Part shown: piece after piece, positions 1-11,904 of the stretch
How the letters are laid out: each line of letters starts with the position of its first letter
Numbering within the stretch: position 1 is the first letter of the stretch
Assembly: GCA_021234155.1 (NCBI GenBank)
Contig: JAJEKV010000053.1
Location: 6,277,424-6,341,423, forward strand
Reading direction: 5' to 3'
Origin: Isoetes taiwanensis
Lineage: Eukaryota > Streptophyta > Lycopodiopsida > Isoetales > Isoetaceae
Length of the DNA stretch: 64,000 nt
Position numbers and translations under genes: made by a program
Notes under the pieces: model-generated
What the model saw: the letters and a program-made list of their open reading frames with translations, nothing else
What the model was told of the DNA's origin: nothing
Database searches by the model: none

Positions 1-2305
1 GGGGTTACGTATTGCCTGCGGTGAGCTTGCAGGCAGTGGTGCGTGCTCAGAAGAAGCAAAGGCGGCTGGATTGCCCAAAGAAGGAAATGACCATCATCAA
101 TTTGAGGAGATGCAGTGGGTTCACCGGCTACGTAATTACTTAGAACAAGCCTGCAAAAGGTGGTGGATAAGGAGTTCACACTGGAAGAAAATGGAAGGAG
201 CTGGCAGCATAACCATTGCTGCCTTTCACTCTGAATTCTCGTCTGTGATAATGTAAAGAATTTAGTGGTCCTGAACAGCTGTGACCGACATCCAGAGGTA
301 TCTCCTGCACACGCTCTCTCTTAGTATTCTGCATCACACCTTTACTCCTTGAGTCAATGAAAACGATTCTCGAATACACACCTAACTTGTTTGCACAGAG
401 AAGTGTATTCCATCACACTTTCGCTTCTTTTCTTTGAGAAGCAGCAGATTCTCGAATACATCATAACAAGAAAAATATTGATTACAATACTTTGTATTCT
501 AGAATAACTTTAGGTGGCGCGTGAAGATAGTTTACTCATGCTTTTCTTTCCAGAATCGGGCTAAAAGGTTGTGTTTTTCTTTTCTAGCCAAAAAATGTTA
601 TCACCGCTGACATAGTCTCTGATGGAGCAACTCAACGTGGAGACGTGAGGTGCAAGGCTTTTATCCCATAGCTACATCCGACGAGCGAGATAAGCCAAGA
701 CGCATCTAAATTTTAGCGATGGCGGTCACCGACCAAACACGCTATACTTACTTGCCCCGCTCTAATCTCCCTTTGTTTGCGTATCAAGAAGAAAATATGA
801 CCCGCCGTAAGGTTTGGCACCTTTGTCGATCGCACGAAGAAAGAACACCTGGCAGAGGAGAACTTAGATGTGGAGCCTGATTATGAAAAGTTTAATTTAT
901 TTGACTAAAAATAATTTGTTTTCCATCATCATTCACGGATCGACTTAATTTATTAGACAAGAAAGCCACAAGATTTCACACCGTGATTGCGGACCTTCCT
1001 TATGGCTTTAACCAGCGATCACTCACACGACGACTAGCCTTAATAATTGGGGAGTTTAACGCCACGACCAGATCAACAGTCACAACCCGCTAAGATCAAG
1101 GTCGGTCGTGGTTTCACTCGAGTAGCTTAATCCGCCCTCGTGGAGTCCACGCTTAAACTCACTTCGGATCCCCAGTAAGCTGGTTAAGTGAGGAATCGGT
1201 TTTGGTGAGTGTTTTATTCGTTGGGGCCGAGTTTTTGTTTTAGTTTCTATTCCGTATTATAATTGCCTTCACTTGTTCTCGAGCCATTTCTTGTTCCTGC
1301 TTTTCATAGTGACACTCACCATTTCGCTGGTGTGCAAACAAATATAAACTACCATGGCGGGCGGGCCGAGATTGCCGAAAGGCGCTGAATACCCATGTTG
1401 CTTATCGGAGTTTCGTTTGAAAAACGACCATGGAGCATTTTGAACACAAAGAAAGATGCTGCACTTTTCTAATGTGTTGAATTTCCACCGTGTTTGTGTT
1501 ACGTGACCCAGTGCATGGTAGAATTGTTAATCACTACCGTAAGCCCTGTGTGTTGATCAACCATCTCCTAGATATGCTTTTTACCGCCCAGAGATTGGCG
1601 CTTTGATGGCCTGCTCTTGTGGCAATAATAGCTTGTAATTTAGAAGGGCTTAATTGTGTGTGAAGAAAGGATATTGATAAAGGTTGCAGTAATTCATCAA
1701 GATGAGACTGCAGCCTTGGTTTACCCTACCAGATGAGTACTAAGAGTTAGGGGGCCAAATCATCCGATTTTTGCTAAGTCGACTCTTCCGAGATACAGCC
1801 TCCATTCACTAGCTCTTTTTAGAGGATGAAGTTTACTTTTGCGAGTCGAAAGAAGTGGCACTAGCTACCATTCCTGAAGACATCAGATAAGTAGAGATAT
1901 GGGTAAGGCATGTTAAAAGGATCGACCGAATCCACAATCAAGCAAAAAGCATGATGAAGACTTTGATTTGACCTTACCGGCTCCTTTCCAAAAACACACA
2001 TCGACTAATTATGTGATGTTACAATTGTATCATTGAAACACTCTTCATTATATAATAATTATTTTATTCACTACATCTGTGTTTTCAGATAGTACTTTTG
2101 AGAATACAGCATGTCTAATTCCTTCCTTTCTATGTTATTTTGGTAAATTCCGTTATTTTATACACTAGGCCAAAAATGAGGTAAAAAAAATTGCTTCATT
2201 GAATTCTAATTGTAGTGAAAAAGTGTCATTTTCTAGATCAGCTGTTTTTTCTAAGTGAATTTTGAACGGAGGCTGCACACTTGCTGACCTGGTAATCGTG
2301 TTCTC
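1..2305. other. Non-genic stretch, nothing recognised
   Basis: I read both strands and found only short open frames with no recognisable motif. The one at 71-256 (+) would encode 61 residues of ordinary composition but has no family I know. The sequence is AT-rich and not repetitive at the scale I can see by eye. It may be old transposon remains, but nothing supports a specific call. Confidence 0.5.
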
Positions 2306-3008
2306 GCTTATTCTATTCCTTTTCTATTTTCTTTATGTTTCCATTTTCCTTTCTCCTTCTCTTCCTTCCTCTTAATTTTCCTTTATTCCTTTCCTTTCTT
2401 TTTCCTTCCTTTCCACTGCTTTTTCCTCCTTTTCCCTTCTCCCTTCCCTTCCCCTTCCTTCCCCCATCGCTTCCTTTCCCTTCCCTCTTCCTTTTCCCCT
2501 TCATCGTTTTTCCCTTCCTTCCTTTTCCCTTCCTTTCCCTTTCATCGTTTTTCCTTTTCCTTCTTTCCTTTTCCCTTTCCCTTTTTCCCTTTCTATATCG
2601 TTTTTCCTTTTTCCCTTCCTTTTCCCTTTTCCCTTCCCTTTTCCCTTTCATCATTTTTCATTTTCCTTCCCCTTCCGCTTCCTTTTCCTTTCATCGCTTT
2701 TTTTTCTCCTTTTTCCTCATCTCCTTTCCTTTTTCCCCTTTCCCTTCCTTCCAGTCGATTTTCCCTTCCGCTTCCTTTTCCTTTCATTTTTTCCTTTTTC
2801 CTTCCCTCTTTCCTTTTTCCCTTTCCCTCTATAGTTTTCCTCTCCTTTTCCTGAATGGTTTTCCCTTCCCTTCTTTGCTTTTCCTTCCCCTTCATCATGC
2901 CTTTCCCTTCCCTTCCCTTCCCTTTTTCCCTTTCCCTTTCCCTTTTCCTTCTCCTTTTCCTTCCTTTTCCTTTTCCTTCCTTTCCTCTTTCCTTTTCCCT
3001 TTCATATT
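2306..3008 (+). repeat. Polypyrimidine tract (CCTTT/CCCTTT-like)
   Basis: About 700 bases are almost pure C and T on the plus strand, built from variants of TTTCC, CCCTT and TTCCCTTT. Rare interruptions such as CATCG or CATGCC recur at intervals. Long open frames on both strands (Phe/Pro/Ser-rich on plus, Lys/Arg/Glu/Gly-rich on minus) are a by-product of a stop-poor simple repeat and should not be annotated as genes. Such tracts can adopt triplex (H-DNA) forms. Confidence 0.9.
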
Positions 3009-3245
3009 GAAGTTTGCTAGTCAAGATGAAATTTTATGAAGACACGCACACATCATCTCCACCACATTATCAATCAACCTCGACCGTCCGACGAGGTGCT
3101 ATCCATTACACACACATACTCAGTAATGGTACCCAAATATTGTTGGGCATAAGTTAAACCTGTAGACGAAAATATCTATCTCGGGACCCTTTCATAAATC
3201 CATGAACAGAAACCATGTCCCATTGCCAACAGATGAGTTTTGAGA
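3009..3245. other. Unique spacer between pyrimidine tracts
   Basis: A short mixed-composition stretch interrupts the pyrimidine tract. It has no open frame or motif I recognise. Confidence 0.5.
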
Positions 3246-4672
3246 CCACACCCTTCCTTCCGCTGTCTTTGCTCCATCCCACGTTTCTTTATTCCCCATC
3301 ATTCTCTTACGCCTTTCTTCTTTTCCCCTTTTTCCTTATTCCCATTTCTTTCCCAGGCCCGCCTCTTTTCCCCCTTCTTTTTAACTCTTTCTCCTTCCAT
3401 TCCTTTCTTTCTTTTCCGCTTTTTTTCCTTTTCCTTTTTTAATGGACTTTTTCCTTCCTTTTCAAATTTTTCCCCTTCTTCCTAATTTTTCTATGTGCCC
3501 TTTTTTTCCTTTTTCCCTTTCCTCTTCCTTTTCATTTTCTTCCTTTTCCTTTCCTTTTCCCATGCCTTTTTGCCTTTTTTCCATATTTTCATGTGCCCTT
3601 TTCTTCCTTTCTCCCAATCTCTCCTCTTTTATCCCATGTTCTCCGCTTACATTTTCTCCCTTTTACCCTTTTTATTTCTTTCCCTCCTCCTCCCTCCATT
3701 CCATTTTCCTTCCTTTTATCCTTTCTTACCCTCTTCCCTTTTTCCTGCGGTTTTTTTCCCATTTCCCGCCTCTTCCTTCTCCCTTTTCTTTTTTTTCCTT
3801 TCCATTTTCCCGCGACCTTTTTTCCATTCCTTTTTTTTCCCACTTTTTTTTTTACGGTCCCATTTCCTCCTTCTTACTCCTCTTCCTTTTCCCTTTTCTC
3901 TTTTCCCTTATCTCTCTTTTTCTTTTTTTTTCTTTTTTCATTTCCATGCTCATTTTCCCTTGCTTTCTTTTCCTTTCCTCACTTTTCTATTCTTCCATTT
4001 TTCTCTCTATGCCTTCCTTCCTCTCCTCCCTTTTCTCGCTACTTTTTCCTTCCTTTTTCCTCCCTTGTCTCCTTTTCCTTTTTCTTGCCTTCCTTTTCAT
4101 CCCTTCCTTTCCATGTGTCATTTTTCCTTCCTTCTTTCCTTCCTTTCCATTTCTATTTCCATTTTTATTTTTAACACCTTCCATCCTTTCCCACCTTTCA
4201 CGGCTCCCTCCTTTCCCACCCTCTTCCCCTTCCATTTTCCATTCCATCTCTCTTTCCTTCCCATGCCCTTTTCCTTTTTTCCCAAATCTCTTTCCTTTTT
4301 CATAAATTTTTCCCATGTTCTTCGCCCTTCTTTCCATTTTCCTCTCTCTGTCAGGTTTTTCCTTCCCTTCGCCTCCTTTGCTTTTTCCTTTCCCTTTTAT
4401 TCCCCATGTCTTTTCTTCATCTCCACCATTTGTTTTTCCCTTTTCCCTTCCCTTTTCCTCCTTTCCTCACCCTTCACCTTTTTTCGTTGTCTTTCCTTCC
4501 TTCCTCCTCCCCTTTCTTTTACCTATTTTATCCTTCCCATACCATTTTCCCTTTCCTCACTCTTTTCCTCCCTTTTTCCCATAAACATTTTCCTTCCTTC
4601 CCCTTCCCCCTTCCCCTTCCTGCGGCCTTTATCCTTCCATTTTCCCCTGATCCTCCTCCTTCTTCCTTCTTC
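3246..4672 (+). repeat. Second polypyrimidine tract
   Basis: About 1.4 kb of C/T-rich sequence resembles the 2306-3008 tract but is more degenerate, with recurrent ATG-containing interruptions such as CCATG and CATTTCC. Hydrophobic Phe/Ser/Pro-rich frames of up to about 400 codons run through it in all three forward frames. That three-frame openness is the signature of low complexity, not of coding. Confidence 0.9.
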
Positions 4673-4954
4673 TTCAAGATCAAAGCTGCGACCATTCCAC
4701 AGCAGGAAATGCGGGCGATAAACTTTGACTGGCGTAACCTGATGATCTAAAACCATCCAAATTCAGGGTTTCATTCATGATACTTACGCTTATAACATTA
4801 TAATCTTATATTATAAAAGTTTTAGAAGCGATAGTTCAAATCAAACCCTAATTTAGATAGTTAGACGCCCGATTGCATTTGAAGGCCGAGATTTATCGTG
4901 ACAACTTCCCACCACCATGATTGGCTGCGCTCGATCTCTTAAGAGGAAAGCGGA
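4673..4954. other. Spacer between opposite-polarity tracts
   Basis: This 280-bp mixed-sequence spacer separates the pyrimidine tract on its left from the purine tract on its right. It would form the loop if the two tracts paired as inverted arms. No gene is visible. Confidence 0.6.
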
Positions 4955-6276
4955 AAATGGCGTAGCGCAAAAGTGAGAGGCAAAAAGGCACGGGCAAAAA
5001 AGGGAAAGACTGAAGGAAAAGGAAAGGGAAAAAGAGTACCTAAAAGGGAAAGAAAAGAAAGGGAGAAAAGAAGGAAAAAAGACACTATGAAAAGGAAAAA
5101 GGGGGAAAGGAGACTTGAGAAGGAAAAGGAAAGGGAAAAGAGCACCAAAAGGAAAGAAAAGAAAGGGAGAAAGGAAGGAAAAAGATTATGAAAAGGAAAA
5201 AGGGTGAGGACAAATAAGGAAAGAAAAGGGAAAGGAGGAAAAGGAAGAAAAAAAGGGGCAACGTAAAAAAATGGAATGGAAAAAAGTGTGAAAATGGAAA
5301 GGAAAAAAGAGAAGGAAAAAAAGGGTGGAAAAGAAAGAGGAAAAGGGGTATGGAAAAAGAGAAAAGGATGAAAAAAAGAAGGAAAAGGAAAAGGAAATGG
5401 AGGCTAAAAGGGAAAGTGGGGAAAGAAAAAAGAACACTGGAATAAGGAGGGAAAATGGAAAAGAGGAAGGAAAAAGGGCAACTAAAAACCTGAAGAGGGA
5501 AAGGTGAGGAAAGGGTAAAAATAAAGGGAAAAAGAGCATGAGGAAAGGGAAAAGAAAAAAAGAAAAAAGGGGAATAGGACGGGAAAAGGGGAAAGGGTAA
5601 GGAAAGGCGAAGAAAAGGCAAGTAAAAAAGTGAAAAAAAGGGAATGGAAAAAAATACATGGGAAAAAAGGGAAAAGGAAAAAGGGAAAGGAAAGGGAAAG
5701 GGAAAGGGAAAGGGAAAGGAAAGGGAAAGGAAAAGGAAAGGGAAAAGAGAAAAGGAAAGGGGAAGGAAAGAGGAAAAGGCACCTGAAAAAAATGGAAAGG
5801 GTGGGGAAAATGATGAAAAAAAGAAGGAAAAGGAAAAGTAAAAAGGAGGCGGAAAGGGGGGGAAGGAAAGGAAAAAAGGCATGAGAAAAAAAGAAAGAAG
5901 AAAATGGGAAAAAAAAGAGACATGAGATAAAGAAGAAGAGGGTGAGGGAGAGGAAGAAAACATAAAAAAAGGCGGGAAAAGGGAATGCAAAACGGCATGA
6001 GAAAGTTTGGAAGGGAAAAGAGAAAAGCAAAAGGAATGGGAAAAGGAAAGGGAAAAAAGATTATGAGAAAATGGGAAGGGTGGAGAAAGGTGAAAAGGGA
6101 AGGAAAAACCGCAAAAAAGGGGAAAGGGAAAGGAAAAAAATGAGAAGGAGAAAAGGAAGAAAAGAGGAGGGAGAAGAGGGTAAAAAAAAAGAGAGAGGGA
6201 GAAAAGTAAAATGTGCAGGAAAATAAGAAAAGGGAAAAAAAGAAAGTGTGTAAGAAAAATGAGGAAAAAGGATATG
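4955..6276 (+). repeat. Polypurine tract (GGGAAA/GGAAAA-like)
   Basis: About 1.3 kb are almost entirely A and G on the plus strand. The most regular part is a run of AAAGGG units near 5680-5760. The polarity is opposite to the tracts at 2306-4672, so read on the minus strand it is the same kind of sequence. Interruptions such as ATGAGAAA recur and mirror CAT interruptions in the other tract. Lys/Glu/Arg frames on plus and Phe/Ser/Pro frames on minus are artefacts of composition. Confidence 0.9.
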
Positions 6277-7880
6277 CGTGATAGAGCAAAAGGGAAGATT
6301 TATCAAATGCACAAAAACCTTATAGCCTAGCAATGATGGACTTGGTTTCTATTATATTAGATGTATAAAAATGAGTCCGAAATTCAATAGGTTTTCCACC
6401 ATTAAATGCTCTTAACATTTACCCAAAGAACGCCGGGCAACCATTACTAGTATAAGATAAGATGTTGCATGGTCACTTTTGGCATTGGCAATTTGTAGAA
6501 ATTTGGCATTTTGGGACATTTGCTAACAGCTCAAGCCTATTTTCTTATTTTGACGCTTATGTTACCGAGATGAACAATAGTAGTGCCAAAGAAACACGAG
6601 TAGTGGGATTATTTACTGTGTCGAGCATTCATCTTCAACTTCATCTTCTTCGGCCCTTCGTGGAAGGTACAGAAAAAGAGCTAGAAATAACCCCGTTGAA
6701 GCTTCCATATCGCCATCGCGGAAAGTTGTTGGTGCAATAAGTGTCGGGAGTTGCCACGCTCTTTATCATGTGCGATAAACAACACGCATAACTATATGGT
6801 ATGTGGGGCTTAAATAGGCCCCAACAAAAGTTTATCGGTAGGAATGCCAACGGAACAACGGTAAGAAAATGAGGTATGCTACATATATACCCCTCTAGGC
6901 ATTTAAACTAATTAGTTGACATGTGCATTTAGTTATTTTAAATGTTTGAATATGTACAATCATTATGTCGTGAACAAATAGTGGATGCCTATTTTTACAC
7001 ATATGACTAACCTAACGTCAGAAAGGTTAACACAATTCAACCACAAACTTCTAATGAGGAGCATACTCGTTTGCGCTATAGAGTGTGTTGAATTGCTTTT
7101 ATGTACATTTTAATATCTTATTTATTGTGTTGTTATTCCAATTGTATAATGTAATAGAAATTGTACAATGTGATGGATTTATATTTGTATAATGCATATG
7201 GTGTTCATATAATTGTTTCATAATATATCAAGTGTATGATCTTTAAATTACCACCTAACATAAAATAGCAACCGACATCTATATGTTCAGTCCCTCGTGA
7301 TGAATCATTGGATGAAGTTCAAACATCAAGTTCAAAGAATACTTTGTTTTGTGCGATGCTGGATACATGAAAACACCACAAATTATTTTCCAGCAGTTCA
7401 ACACCCTCGAAATGAGAACAATGGTGACAAGGTTGAATTCTACACAACGAGGCAACAACCCCATTGTTTCCAAATGCACGGTATCTCGCCTTTGCTGCGA
7501 TGTTTGTTAATTTTGAACCTCCCAACATAAAGCCGGCTGGAGCAACAATAGTGTTTCGAAGTTTTTCGTGTATGTACATATGCTCTTATAGATTTTTGTT
7601 TTTACAATGTTGCTACTAACAATATTAAAATATGAGACATGTACTCTAGTTTGCTAGACAAAATACTACCGTAAGGGCATTGCCTTCCAAAGTCAAGAAG
7701 AGAGGCAAGAGAATTGTTAAGCAGCATTAGGCTAGAATACACCAGTATACATGCATGCTGAATGATTGCATACTATTGATAGAACGCATTGGCGCGGGAA
7801 CCAATCATGCCCGAAGTGAAATGAGCCACTGTGATGAGGAAGGAAGAAGGTCAAAAGTGGCAAGGAAAACATTGGCGCCC
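6277..7880. other. AT-rich flank, no confident gene
   Basis: This stretch lies upstream of TNP2 copy 1. Short frames at 6462-6740 (+) and 7297-7530 (+) have no recognisable motif. By position they could be decayed N-terminal exons of the downstream element, but I could not align them to the family from memory. Confidence 0.4.
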
Positions 7881-7889
7881 ATATGCCTA

Positions 7890-10570
7890 TAATCCCCCCC
7901 TTTTACGCTATATGTTTCGATCTCCTTCCATTGCCTTTTATGGATTACCATGCAAAAATCAGAGCATAGATGGAAAATGAGGATGCCCGCACAGATGGAG
8001 AGTCTTGGAAGAATGTCAAGAAAAGTGGCCACAATTTAAAAACGTGAGCCCCGCAACATTAGGCTTGGGCTAGGCTTGATGGAATATGTCCATGGGGAAC
8101 TATGTCATCATCACATAGCTGTGATGGCCGAAGTTGTTGTAAACTACAATATTCCACCATGGATGGCTATCAAACCCGGTCATATCATGTTGACATTGAT
8201 TGTTCCGTGTATTATGTTATGGTCATATCTTGCTGTATGAACATGTAAACAAAGTGGAAAAAATGTTTCTTTAAGGAAAATACCAAGTAAAAAATATGGA
8301 TGTTTACATGGAACCTTTGGTAGAGGAACTAGAAATATTGTGGAAGGGGATTCACATGTATGACATTGCAAGAGAGCCACATGATTTCACACTACATGGG
8401 ATGCTATGTTTCACAATTCATGATTATCCGTGCTTTTCTGTGGGATCGCAAGTATATCACTACAAAATTATATAAGCTAAAAATCTAGTTGCTTGTAAAC
8501 CATGATCCTAAAAATCAAGTGCTTACTTTGTGATGTAACAGTGTCTACGTGACAAGTGGGAGCATATGGATGTCCCTCATGCGGAACTAGCCTAACATCA
8601 TACGCATCCAAACATCTCAAGAAGCAAATTTTACATTGGCCACAAAATATCTCCTGCCTGGCACCATGCACGCATGCGAGGTGACACCCCCACCAAAGCG
8701 ATGGACAACTAGGGATTGGCTCCATGCATGGAAAGATGCAAATCCAAATTTGGATTACTTGGCTAATATTGAGAAGGCACAGCACACTCCCCCTTGGTAT
8801 GAAACGCTTATCTATATTTTATAGATTGGAGCACCGGGTAGACTTGAGGTCGACACTTGTTTTGATCCAATGCATATATTAAAAAATATTGCACATTCTT
8901 TATGGAAGCATTTAACCGGGTGAGTGGGAGATATTAGGAGCCCGAGAAGACCTTTAAAGAAAGAAACATAAAAGAGAATATTGGCCAATTGAGAGGGTCG
9001 GAAGACTCAAATGGAAAAGGGTAAAGTTTGGGTGTTAGAGAAACAAATGCTTTGCCACAAAGGCATAGGAGAATACAAAATATTCGCAGACAATCGACCG
9101 ACATGGTGCTTTCTACAAAAAAGCATTTACAAAAGATGAAAAACTCGGGCCGCCTCAAGACACATGACCGCATAAGTTTTCGAGGTATTTTATCATGAGT
9201 TTTGTTGCATGACTATTGAAAATATTTTCATGTATTAAACCATTGTTTGTTGTGGATGTAGCATGTGCTTCCTTTGTGCCATTGGAAGCTATCCGACACC
9301 AGCTATAAGGAATATTATATATCGCTTAGGCAAATTTGTGAGATGGGTGTCTTTGAAGGAAATTCGATATCCGACATTCCAAAGATGGAGGAGGAGGCCA
9401 TTTTACTATTATGTGATATTGAGAAAGAGTTTCCTACGAGCTTCTTAGATCTACAAGTATTATATTGTCCTTTCCTTAAATCTTTCTCACTATGCTTCTT
9501 TTTCTTATATTATGTATAGATTTGATGATATTAATGCAATGATATTATTGGCATAGGTGCACCTATTAATTCATATTCCAAATGAGATCAAATTAGCGTG
9601 TCCCGCCCCTCGACGATGGATGTTCTTTCTCGAAATATATATGAAAGTGCTCAAGGGGTTTGTCCGCCAAATGGCTAGGCCGTAGGGTGTATAGCGTAGG
9701 GCCATCTCATACAAGAAACACTTTATTTCCTCGAATGATGTGACGCATTGCATGCAATCCGATGGCCTTAAAATGTGGAGGAAAAGAGCCCATGAGATTA
9801 TAGCACGTAAGTTCTACAAGGCAAAGGGTGGAAAGGAATCTAAAATGATGAGATGTTTCGCCATAAATACATTTGTCTTGAATAACACAACGAAGTCCGC
9901 AATCTTTGCAGACATGTATGAAATTGCAAAGGAGAAGCACGAAGAAATAGCTCACATATGGTTCAATAATTGAAGAATGCACCTTGCCGCTATTACCAAT
10001 GAGCAATGATTGGTTATTAGCTCGCATGGATGAAGCAAGAGATGGTGGACAAACTGTTCCGATGATGATTATGAGCTTGCCATTGGATGCAATAGAAAGG
10101 TATGTAATTTAAATGTTTTTATACAATAAACTATATAATTCACTAAAATGCTTTCATATTAGGGCGATTTCATACATCCATGTGGGCATATGGGCAACAC
10201 TTGAGATTAGTAAGGTTGATAAATGGAGAATCACCTTTGACCTCGAATCATGGCACAATTTGAACAAAGGAGTCAAGCAAGCAAGAGGGATCAGAACCCC
10301 ATTATATTATGTTGGAACCATATCGATATCATTGAGTTAAACTATCGAACCTCGTAAATGTATTGAAAGCACAAAGGTTCAAGGTTGTGTACAGAGGTCT
10401 GGAAAAATAATTAGACACATGCTTCGATTTGTAGAGACCGATTCCACAAAAGTGCTACCCGACATGGACGCAGCCATTTGTTTTCCCAAATCGTTGGAGC
10501 AAGTCTTTTTCCATCCAAATCAATTACAACAATGATTGGTGGATTGTGATACATTCCCACCTAGGTCGCC
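7890..10570 (+). pseudogene. CACTA (En/Spm) TNP2-type transposase, copy 1
   Basis: This reads as a decayed TNP2-family transposase, the protein that cuts and moves CACTA elements by a DDE-type reaction. In order I see a KWPQFKN segment near 8020, YNIPPW near 8145, and the family signature DPMHILKN at about 8863, matching the D-x-MHI-x-KN block of TNP2 catalytic regions. A DUF4218-like block follows in two exons: EEAILLLCDIEKEFPTSF, then VHLLIHIPNE and RRWMFFLEIY, ending in KGFVRQMARP. The intron at 9457-9556 has GT-AG ends and joins these in frame exactly where the family reads continuously. A DUF4216-like tail (RFKVVYRGLEK, WTQPFVFPN, DWWIVIHSHL) runs from about 10315 to 10570. Frameshifts and stops break it in many places, so it is probably non-functional, or the sequence carries indel errors. 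The next feature downstream is a palindromic GC-rich array, as expected near an element end. Confidence 0.85.
9457..9556 (+). other. Preserved GT-AG intron in TNP2 copy 1
   Basis: The intron starts GTATTATA and ends GGCATAG. Removing it fuses SFLDLQ to VHLLIH, the expected DUF4218 sequence continuity. It is one of the few undamaged splice junctions in this gene and shows that the gene was once spliced. Confidence 0.75.
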
Positions 10571-10639
10571 TGCGGTGATTGGAATTCTTACATCCAAGAA
10601 CAATATCGAGCCAACATCCGATGACGGCGATGGACAATC

Positions 10640-11092
10640 AAATCATGTACACTATTGGGGATCGCCGACGCCCAACGACGCCGCTAAGGTTGCCGATGAA
10701 CGACGATCGCCGCCGTTGATCGACGCATATCGCTGCTCAACGACGACGACAACGCCGCTTCGACGCCGCTCAACGACGGCCATCGTGGTCGACGTGAGCC
10801 CGGATTTGCCTTCGCTATGGTATGGGTACCGGCCGCAGCAGGCTCAAGGTGGTCAAACACGCGGGCTAAACGCCGCTCAACGACGCTTCACGAGTTTCCG
10901 ACGCCATTACGCGTGGAAATGGGCAGCTTGTTGCCGGCAAACAAAGTGGTCAAGATCGCCGCCAGCCGCGGCCGCCGTTGAACGACGTTGTATCAACGCC
11001 GACGCGGTCACGCCCGTCAAGGTGGCATGGTGCTGGTGCTGTCACCGCCATGCGGTGTGACATCGCCAGCCTTTAAACGCCGTTAAACGACG
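10640..11092 (+). repeat. GC-rich subterminal array of CGACGCCG / AAACGACG units
   Basis: The block is rich in CGACGCCGCT, TCAACGACG and CCGTTAAACGACG, often arranged as imperfect palindromes (CGNCGTTNAACGACG). En/Spm elements carry arrays of short subterminal motifs bound by their TNPA-type protein. Position just downstream of TNP2 copy 1 suits that role. A 174-codon open frame through this block (10536-11060) reflects GC-rich repeat composition. I found no CACTA or TAGTG end beside the array, so the element end is missing or altered. Confidence 0.65.
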
Positions 11093-11098
11093 TGGGGA

Positions 11099-11122
11099 TT
11101 TTTTTTTTTTTTTTTTTTTTTT
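11099..11122 (+). repeat. Homopolymer T tract (24 T)
   Basis: An uninterrupted run of 24 T follows the palindrome array directly. It could be a reverse-strand poly(A) or simple slippage; the length itself is prone to sequencing error. Confidence 0.8.
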
Positions 11123-11133
11123 GCCAAATAAAA

Positions 11134-11157
11134 ACCCTAACCCTAACCCTAACCCTA
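11134..11157 (+). repeat. Interstitial telomere-like repeat, CCCTAA x ~3.7
   Basis: The unit is six bases (CCCTAA, or TTAGGG on the other strand), not the seven-base plant-typical CCCTAAA. It sits about 80 bases before the open frame at 11234, and such telo-box-like runs are common in plant 5' leaders. It is not evidence of a chromosome end here. Confidence 0.6.
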
Positions 11158-11233
11158 CATCCACGTTATAAGTGGATCCATCAGTAGCTGCTGTTATTCT
11201 TATTTTTTGAGTGTTCTTCCCTATCTTGCTATA

Positions 11234-11525
11234 ATGGTCCGGCAGTTGAAGACCACCTTCGCGCGATATGTTCCTTCTAGCAGTAATCCTCCTCCTCCAA
11301 GGGAAGACAACTCCAGCAACCCCCCTGCTTCTCCCGCTGAGAACCCTCCCTTCACCATCGTGGCAAAGATGAGTGAAAAGGAGCTTTCGATTGCACTAAC
11401 ATCCGGGCGCTCCATGCGGGAACGATCGGTAGAATGGCTCACCGAAAGCCAAACAAAGAGAAAACGACATTAATGGTGCGATAATGATGCAAATGGTTGC
11501 ATCAAACCTGCCACGCCCCTCATGA
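11234..11525 (+). pseudogene. C-terminal part of an unrecognised element gene (gene X)
   Basis: An ATG at 11234 opens a frame of 79 codons to 11473 with a Pro/Ser/Asn-rich segment followed by a charged stretch (SEKELSIALTSGRSMRE, ESQTKRKRH). A shifted frame then gives INGAIMMQMVASNL and a stop at 11523-11525. The final segment is conserved in the inverted copy at the right edge of the window, where the minus strand reads TMMQVVASN. Conservation between two copies suggests a real coding end belonging to the transposon, perhaps its second, DNA-binding protein. I do not recognise the family. Confidence 0.45.
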
Positions 11526-11692
11526 TGGACATAAGTAATGTATAAGTTTTTTTATGAATGGAAACAATAAGTTTTTTATCTATTTGTGTTGTCGCTAGTA
11601 TAAGCTTATTTTATGAATGGGAACAATCAAGATTTTTATTTATTTGTGTTATTTGTATTGTATGTTGTTTCGCGTATGTTAAACAATCGCAG
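11526..11692 (+). other. AT-rich 3' flank of gene X with duplicated motif
   Basis: Two imperfect copies of a motif built around TATGAATGGGAACAAT and TATCTATTTGTGTT lie in tandem here. The same duplicated motif is present in inverted orientation at about 63820-63950, showing homology of the two regions. Confidence 0.6.
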
Positions 11693-11882
11693 CTTGGTCG
11701 CTTAACGACGCTATGTATCATTTGACGCCGTTAAACGACGCTATGATCATCCGGACGCGGCATATGAGGGGCATCGACGCGCAGCTAAGCCGATGTGGCA
11801 TGCCTAGGTGTCGACGACGCCAGCTTGGCGCCGTTAAACGACGCCATTACTGCACGCCGATAAACGACGCCAATATATGAAC
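11693..11882 (+). repeat. Palindromic ACGACG array upstream of the TNP2-2 leader
   Basis: There are at least five copies of CGCCGTTAAACGACG-type imperfect palindromes, mixed with GACGCGGCAT and GGCATGCCTAGGTGTC stretches. The same order (gene X end, array, leader) occurs inverted at 63470-63710. The array may hold binding sites for an element-encoded protein and serve as promoter for the downstream gene; this is inference. Confidence 0.6.
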
Positions 11883-11904
11883 CTACCGCCGGGTTATTTA
11901 CTTG

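Noticed and set aside
2335-6289. Many long open frames (up to ~400 codons) on both strands
   Set aside because: They run through polypyrimidine/polypurine simple sequence in several frames at once and encode only Phe/Ser/Pro/Leu or Lys/Arg/Glu/Gly repeats.
8458-8472. CACTACAAAATTATA, looks like a CACTA terminus
   Set aside because: It lies inside TNP2 copy 1 without ACGACG motifs next to it; chance match.
10536-11060. 174-codon plus-strand open frame
   Set aside because: Only its first residues overlap the TNP2 tail region; the rest is translation of the palindromic ACGACG array, with no protein motif.
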